Made by a program: the position numbers and the translations under genes. DNA of 9,719 nucleotides, taken from positions 1 to 9,719 of the forward strand of contig JAFMIX010000063.1 in the NCBI GenBank assembly GCA_017853785.1, given 5' to 3'. The stretch comes from Verrucomicrobiales bacterium (GTDB lineage Bacteria; Verrucomicrobiota; Verrucomicrobiia; Limisphaerales; JAFMIX01). Below are positions 6,401 to 9,719 of the stretch, one piece after another (position 1 is the stretch's first letter; the number at the start of each line of letters is the position of its first letter). The notes below the pieces were generated by a model. The model had not been told where the DNA came from. It searched no databases and saw only the letters and a program-made list of their open reading frames with translations.

Positions 6401-7405
6401 TCAGACTTTGATGCTGCGGGCGGTGTGTTCGACGATCTGCGTGCCGCCGCGAGCGCTGGCTTCGGTAGCCGGGACGTGCTGGCCGAAGAGTTCGCGGCTG
6501 AACTTGCCAAGGGTCTCGTTCGTCGGCCCGTAGCCGGCGTGGTAGATGTAGTATTCCAACGCGGTCATCAGCTCATCGGCGCTGGCGTAGCGGACATTGA
6601 GGTCGCGGGCGAGGCACTTTTGCAGGATGTCGTTGAGCGGGTCGTCAATGCGGCTGTCCAACTGCCGGAAATCGGGGATGGCCAGGTGCAGGATGCGCTG
6701 GCGGGATTCCTCGGGCGAATCGGCCTTGAAAATATTCCGACCGAGCAACAGGTGCGCGAGCACGACGCCGGTGGAGAAAATATCGGAGCGTTTGTCCGTG
6801 ATCTTGAAGTCCGCCTGCTCCGGGCTCATGTAATCCGCCTTACCGGCGACGACTTCGCCCTCGTTGTCGGTAATGAAGCCCTTGGCCTTGGCGATCCCGA
6901 AGTCGGTGAGCTTCACGTCGCCCTCGAAGGCGATCATGATGTTCTTCAGGCTCACGTCGCGGTGGACAATGCCGAGCGTCTTGCCGTCCTTGTCGGTCTT
7001 GGCATGCGCGTAGGCGAGCCCGCGGGCGACGCGACTGGTGATGAAAACGGCGAGTTCGCGAGGCAGCACCCGGTTGCGATCATGGAGCTGCTGGGTGAAT
7101 TGCTCGAGGTTCACCCCCCGGATCAATTCCATGGCGATGAAATACATCGCTTTCACTTCTCCGAGGTGGTAGGTCTGGACGATGTTCGTATGAATGAGGT
7201 CGGCGACGAGTTTGGCTTCGCCGATGAAGTTTTCGATGAATTCCGGCTGGTTGGCGTAGTTCTGGCGGACGACCTTGATGGCAACGCGCTTGATGAACTG
7301 CCGCGCCCCGTGCTGTTCGGCTTCATACACGATCCCCATGCCGCCCTCGAAGATTTTGCGGACGATGTCGTAGCGGAAACCGGAATCAATGGTGAAGAGA
7401 CTCAC
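6401..7405 (-). CDS. Soluble Hanks-type Ser/Thr protein kinase
   Basis: This 334-residue protein is a PknB-like kinase that phosphorylates serine or threonine of unknown partners. Subdomains are clear: the glycine loop FEGGMGIVY (19-27, with F where the first glycine is usual), VAIK with K44, helix-C E63, HRDVSLKNIM (148-157, D150 and N155), DFG at 168-170, and MSPEQ at 193-197. The activation segment ends GKADYMSPEQ instead of the common GTPxYMSPEQ, a form I associate with myxobacterial-type kinases. No membrane helix, PASTA repeats or sensor domain follows. The C-terminal tail after about 285 is short and ends in a Ser/Thr-containing stretch, so the protein should be cytosolic. The start codon is GTG with no Shine-Dalgarno sequence. 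It is the first gene of the - strand run, and its stop lies 4 nt before aguB. Confidence 0.93.
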   Translation of the reverse strand: MSLFTIDSGFRYDIVRKIFEGGMGIVYEAEQHGARQFIKRVAIKVVRQNYANQPEFIENFIGEAKLVADLIHTNIVQTYHLGEVKAMYFIAMELIRGVNLEQFTQQLHDRNRVLPRELAVFITSRVARGLAYAHAKTDKDGKTLGIVHRDVSLKNIMIAFEGDVKLTDFGIAKAKGFITDNEGEVVAGKADYMSPEQADFKITDKRSDIFSTGVVLAHLLLGRNIFKADSPEESRQRILHLAIPDFRQLDSRIDDPLNDILQKCLARDLNVRYASADELMTALEYYIYHAGYGPTNETLGKFSRELFGQHVPATEASARGGTQIVEHTARSIKV

Positions 7406-7591
7406 GCCGCGATGGTGGAAAATCGAGCGATGAAGTCAAGCTTGCGCTGGGCGGCGGGCTCGGCAAACGCCCGATTTTCAGGTCGAAAAAGTTAGATTTT
7501 TCCCTTGCGCGGTTTTTTTGAAACGCATTAACTAGGCCAAAGTCACGGGACTTTTGATAGTATCAAACAACAACAAACAACATCCCACCAT
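7406..7591. other. Divergent intergenic region between kinase and HU-family genes
   Basis: These 186 bp must hold the promoters for the leftward seven-gene run and for the rightward HU-family gene. The half nearest the kinase is GC-rich; from about 7485 to 7590 it is AT-rich. It contains GAAAATCG/CGATTTTC arms (7418-7425 and 7472-7479), a weak A/T hairpin (7485-7502), a 7-nt T run (7513-7519), a perfect palindrome (7553-7567) and an A/C-only stretch (7565-7587). I found no convincing pair of -35/-10 boxes on either strand. Confidence 0.6.
7553..7567. promoter_or_regulatory. Perfect 15-bp palindrome upstream of the HU-family gene (possible operator)
   Basis: TTTGATA and TATCAAA flank a single central G. 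The site ends 24 nt before the HU start codon and includes a weak -10-like hexamer (TAGTAT or GATAGT). A dimeric regulator's operator overlapping the promoter is a reasonable reading; a mere AT-rich promoter core is the alternative. Function is inferred only from symmetry and position. Confidence 0.45.
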
Positions 7592-7879
7592 ATGGCTAAA
7601 GCACTATCGAAATCACAAATCGCCGGCGCACTCGCCGACAAGGCTGGCATCTCCAAGAAGCAAGCGACCGAGATCCTCGAGACCATCGCCGACCTGGCCT
7701 ACAAGAACGCCAAGAACACTTTCACCCTGCCCGGCCTTGGCAAGCTCGTGCTGGTCAACCGTGCCGCCCGCGTCGGCCGCAACCCGGCCACCGGCGCGAC
7801 CATCAACATCCCGGCCAAGCGCGTTGTGAAATTCCGCGTCGCCAAGGCCGCCAAGGATGCGATCCTCGGCGCGAAGTAA
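7592..7879 (+). CDS. HU/IHF-family nucleoid DNA-binding protein
   Basis: This 95-residue basic protein is expected to dimerise, bind and bend DNA on the nucleoid. The N-terminal helical half begins MAKALSKSQIAGALADKAGISKK. The beta-arm signature GRNPATGATINIPAKR (62-77) carries the intercalating P65, and the C-terminal strand FRVAKAAKDAILG is as in HU. The turn FTLPGLGKLVLVNRAARVG replaces the usual GFGTF form. It cannot be assigned to HU or to an IHF subunit by eye. The ATG at 7592 follows a leader made almost wholly of A and C, with no Shine-Dalgarno sequence. Synonymous sites are strongly C-biased (GCC, AAG, ATC), fitting a highly expressed gene. It is monocistronic by structure, because a strong terminator starts 19 nt after the stop codon. 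Confidence 0.95.
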   Translation: MAKALSKSQIAGALADKAGISKKQATEILETIADLAYKNAKNTFTLPGLGKLVLVNRAARVGRNPATGATINIPAKRVVKFRVAKAAKDAILGAK

Positions 7880-7898
7880 TCCTACGCCTTTCCCAAGC

Positions 7899-7932
7899 GA
7901 GCGCCCTGGAATTTTCAGGGCGCTCTTTTTTT
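7899..7932 (+). terminator. Rho-independent terminator of the HU-family gene
   Basis: A perfect 10-bp GC-rich stem (GAGCGCCCTG at 7899-7908 with its complement at 7916-7925) and a 7-nt loop are followed directly by seven T. The T-tract ends only 4 nt before the ATG of the next gene on the same strand. Confidence 0.94.
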
Positions 7933-7936
7933 GCAA

Positions 7937-8944
7937 ATGAAAATCGCGATTGTCGGCTGCGGCGCCCTCGGGAGTTTCTACGGCGCGAAACTTTGCCGCG
8001 CCGGCCATGAAGTCCACTTCCTGCTCCGGTCGGATTACGCCGCCGTGCGAGAACACGGCGTGACCATCCACAGCCCGGACGGCGATTTTCAAGTGCGCCC
8101 GCATTGCGCCCGCACGCCGGAAGAAATCGGTTGCTGCGATGCCGTCCTCATCGGACTCAAAACCACCGCGAACAGCCAGTTCCCCAAATTCCTCCCGCCG
8201 CTCGCCGGGCCGCACACCGCCGTTGTCACCTTGCAGAACGGCCTCGGCAACGAGGAACAGCTCGCCCGCATCTTCACCCCCGAGCAGGTCATGGGCGGAC
8301 TCTGCTTTGTCTGCCTGAACCGGATCGCACCCGGAGTCATCCGCACCATGGCGCAGGGCAAAGTCGTGCTCGGCGAATTTCTCCGCCCGCCCCAGCCGCG
8401 CACCCACGAACTCGTCCACCTCTTTAACGACGCCGGAGTCCGCTGTGAAGCCACCGACAATCTCGCGCGCACCCACTGGGAAAAACTCGTCTGGAACGTC
8501 CCCTTCAACGGCCTCGGCGTCGCCGGCGTCGCCGGATACGAGGCCATGATTTTCGCCCCGGCGCCGACCCCAGCAGCATTTGCCTCCGTGCTTACCACCG
8601 ACAAACTCCTTGGCGACCTGCGCTGGGAAAATCTTGTCCGCGAACTCATGGCCGAAGTCATCACCGCCGCCAACGCCCTCGGACTTGGCGTCTCCCCGGC
8701 GCTCGCCGGAAAGCAGATCACCCGCACCCGCACGATGGGCGCTTACAAAGCCTCTACCCTGATCGATTTTGAGCGCCGGCAACCGCTGGAGTTGGAGAGC
8801 ATGTTTCTCGAACCGCTGCGGCAGGCGCAGGCGGCAGGGGTGGCAACGCCGCGGCTGGCCCGGCTGTGTGAAGTGTTGCAGCGGCTTGATCGGCAGCCGG
8901 GACTCACTCCGCCGTCAGCCGGATGTCCGTGTAATACCCCGTGA
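7937..8944 (+). CDS. panE: 2-dehydropantoate 2-reductase (ketopantoate reductase) family protein
   Basis: PanE-type enzymes reduce ketopantoate to pantoate with NADPH for coenzyme A synthesis. The 335-residue product shows the Rossmann loop GCGALGSFYG (7-16), R31 for the NADPH phosphate, K75 (GLKTT), NGLGNEE (101-107), the catalytic lysine K183 in HWEKLVWNVPFN with N187 and N191, and the substrate-side segment KASTLIDFERRQPLELE (271-287). The frame opens at a TTG two codons earlier (7931), inside the preceding T-tract; ATG 7937 fits the family start MKIAIVGCG. The last 15 or so residues (LTPPSAGCPCNTP) lie in the overlap with the converging gene and look non-homologous. Many paralogues of this family have other or unknown substrates, so the pantothenate role is probable, not certain. 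The start is pressed against the HU terminator, leaving no room for a ribosome-binding site outside the hairpin. Confidence 0.87.
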   Translation: MKIAIVGCGALGSFYGAKLCRAGHEVHFLLRSDYAAVREHGVTIHSPDGDFQVRPHCARTPEEIGCCDAVLIGLKTTANSQFPKFLPPLAGPHTAVVTLQNGLGNEEQLARIFTPEQVMGGLCFVCLNRIAPGVIRTMAQGKVVLGEFLRPPQPRTHELVHLFNDAGVRCEATDNLARTHWEKLVWNVPFNGLGVAGVAGYEAMIFAPAPTPAAFASVLTTDKLLGDLRWENLVRELMAEVITAANALGLGVSPALAGKQITRTRTMGAYKASTLIDFERRQPLELESMFLEPLRQAQAAGVATPRLARLCEVLQRLDRQPGLTPPSAGCPCNTP

Positions 8945-9554
8945 GCCGCGCCCCGGTGCTGTCACTATCGGTCATCACGCCAAGCCCGATGAGCTTCGGC
9001 ATCTCGCGTTCGCCAAAGACGCGCCGCCAATCCGCCGTCACATCGCGCTCCTCGGTGATCCATTCATTCGTGCGCGTGTTGCCGGATTGCAGCACGATGA
9101 TTTGCGCGCGGCCAGACTTGGGATGCTCGAGCGCCGTGCCGGGCTTTTCGTCCGTGGCCCACGAGTAGTTGATGGTTCGCGGCGGGCCGATGAACGTATC
9201 AAATGCCACGAACACCCGGGCCGCATGGTCGAACCGCTTCAAGTCCCGTTCCGAACCGCGCGCGGCCACGCCCAGAATCTTCCACCGCCAGCGCAGCTTG
9301 AGTTTCGGAGATGGTGCAATATCGAGCTTCACGGCGAATGCCGAGGACGCCTGCTCCGACACCCCGCGCACGCAGAAATTGGTGCCGTCGCGAACCATCT
9401 GGTAATCTGTCGGCGGCTTGAAAAACGCCACGTTCTCCCAGCGGTTGGAGCCGCCTGGTTGGAAATTTTCCGCAAACCACACCCGGTTACTCGCCGCCGC
9501 CGCGCTGAAAGTTGCCGCCGTGCAAACCAGCACGATGCCGAATCGTTTCGTCAT
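8904..9554 (-). CDS. Secreted DUF3047-family protein
   Basis: This 216-residue protein has a signal peptide (MTKRFGIVLVCTAATFSAAAA, likely cleaved after A21) and is therefore expected in the periplasm or outside the cell. The rest matches what I know of DUF3047: a WRWK strand (89-92), FDHAARVFVAFD (108-119), INYSWA (128-133), VLQSGN (154-159), EERDVTADWRRVFG (168-181), and the C-terminal GVMTDSDSTGARLTGYYTDIRL (192-213). The family has a beta-rich jelly-roll-like look and no established activity, so no function is claimed. The N-terminal part carries the WFAENFQ...W..V.F pattern usual for this family. Length is normal for the family. It converges with, and overlaps, the panE-like gene by 41 bp at their 3' ends. 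No Shine-Dalgarno sequence precedes the ATG. Confidence 0.88.
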   Translation of the reverse strand: MTKRFGIVLVCTAATFSAAAASNRVWFAENFQPGGSNRWENVAFFKPPTDYQMVRDGTNFCVRGVSEQASSAFAVKLDIAPSPKLKLRWRWKILGVAARGSERDLKRFDHAARVFVAFDTFIGPPRTINYSWATDEKPGTALEHPKSGRAQIIVLQSGNTRTNEWITEERDVTADWRRVFGEREMPKLIGLGVMTDSDSTGARLTGYYTDIRLTAE

Positions 9555-9647
9555 GCGGCGAGCCTAACGGATTCGCGGTCGCAGCGGAAGCAGTTGAATT
9601 TTTTTGGAATCAGGGCAGATTTTGGGTGCGAGATCCAATTTCGCTGA

Positions 9648-9719
9648 ATGAATTATCGCAACCATATCCTCTTCGCTTTGCTCGTCGTGATCGGCTTGAT
9701 CTTTCTCGGCCGCCACAAG
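9648..9719 (+). CDS. Start of a membrane-anchored or exported protein of unknown function (3' end outside window)
   Basis: Only 24 codons are inside the window. The ATG follows directly after an in-frame TGA, so it is the first possible start. The peptide MNYRNHILFALLVVIGLIFLGRHK has a short positively charged N-terminus and a hydrophobic stretch of about 14-15 residues (I7-G21) ending in RHK, which is typical of a signal anchor or signal peptide. It is divergent from the DUF3047 gene with a 93-bp gap. No Shine-Dalgarno sequence is visible. The family cannot be told from this fragment, and a chance open frame is not fully excluded. Confidence 0.6.
   Translation, partial: MNYRNHILFALLVVIGLIFLGRHK

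Noticed and set aside
6397..6510. 38-codon N-terminal extension of aguB
   Set aside because: The extension is low-complexity Ser/Ala/Pro encoded within the kinase gene. The family N-terminus begins just after the ATG at 6396.
5278..7495. Two long + strand frames (377 and 455 codons) opposite aguB and the kinase
   Set aside because: Both mirror genes whose catalytic residues are all in place on the - strand. Long antisense frames are expected at this GC content.
7485..7502. GAAAAA/TTTTTC hairpin upstream of the HU-family gene
   Set aside because: Six A/T-dominated pairs around a 6-nt loop form a weak structure; it is more likely just AT-rich upstream promoter DNA.
7613..8782. A 389-codon - strand frame opposite the HU-family gene and the panE-like gene
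   Set aside because: It runs through a terminator and two strongly supported + strand genes. The glycine- and valine-rich translation matches no family.
9594..9647. Possible -35 (TTGAAT at 9594) for the last, truncated gene
   Set aside because: No acceptable -10 hexamer lies at 16-18 nt, so no promoter was called.

Overview
The window is GC-rich (roughly 60% by eye) bacterial chromosomal DNA, densely coded, with ten complete genes and two cut by the edges. The most likely source is the Verrucomicrobiota or a neighbouring PVC-type lineage. This is an inference from three things: an E. coli-type NADP isocitrate dehydrogenase, a myxobacteria/PVC-style soluble Ser/Thr kinase next to ordinary metabolic genes, and degenerate 7-8 bp tandem repeats at gene junctions. 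Almost no start codon has a Shine-Dalgarno sequence. Nothing in the sequence fixes the phylum.

Layout: (1) 1-440, + strand, the 3' end of icd, closed by a strong hairpin terminator (459-497) that probably serves both directions. (2) 522-7405, - strand, a tightly packed run of seven genes read right to left: Ser/Thr kinase, aguB (N-carbamoylputrescine amidohydrolase), trpC (indole-3-glycerol-phosphate synthase), an RmlD-like SDR reductase, gluQ (glutamyl-queuosine tRNA-Asp synthetase), a Mak-like ROK sugar kinase and a class-III PLP aminotransferase. Junctions include gaps of 4 and 13 nt and 4-bp stop/start overlaps, so much of it is probably one transcription unit. (3) 7406-7591, a divergent intergenic region with a perfect 15-bp palindrome and an A/C-only leader stretch. 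(4) 7592-7879, + strand, an HU/IHF-family protein with its own terminator. (5) 7937-8944, + strand, a PanE-like ketopantoate reductase that starts 4 nt after the terminator T-tract. (6) 8904-9554, - strand, a secreted DUF3047 protein overlapping the panE-like gene tail to tail by 41 bp. (7) 9648 to the end, + strand, the start of a gene with an N-terminal membrane segment.

Functionally this is mostly core metabolism: TCA cycle, tryptophan, polyamine, sugar phosphorylation, tRNA modification and pantothenate. No mobile element, CRISPR array, tRNA or rRNA was seen. I found no convincing new multi-gene system. The items most worth a second look are the short-repeat insertion inside gluQ, the repeat-bearing junctions, the arrangement of the HU leader and terminator, and the mixed operon headed by a kinase and carrying an orphan aguB together with an aminotransferase.
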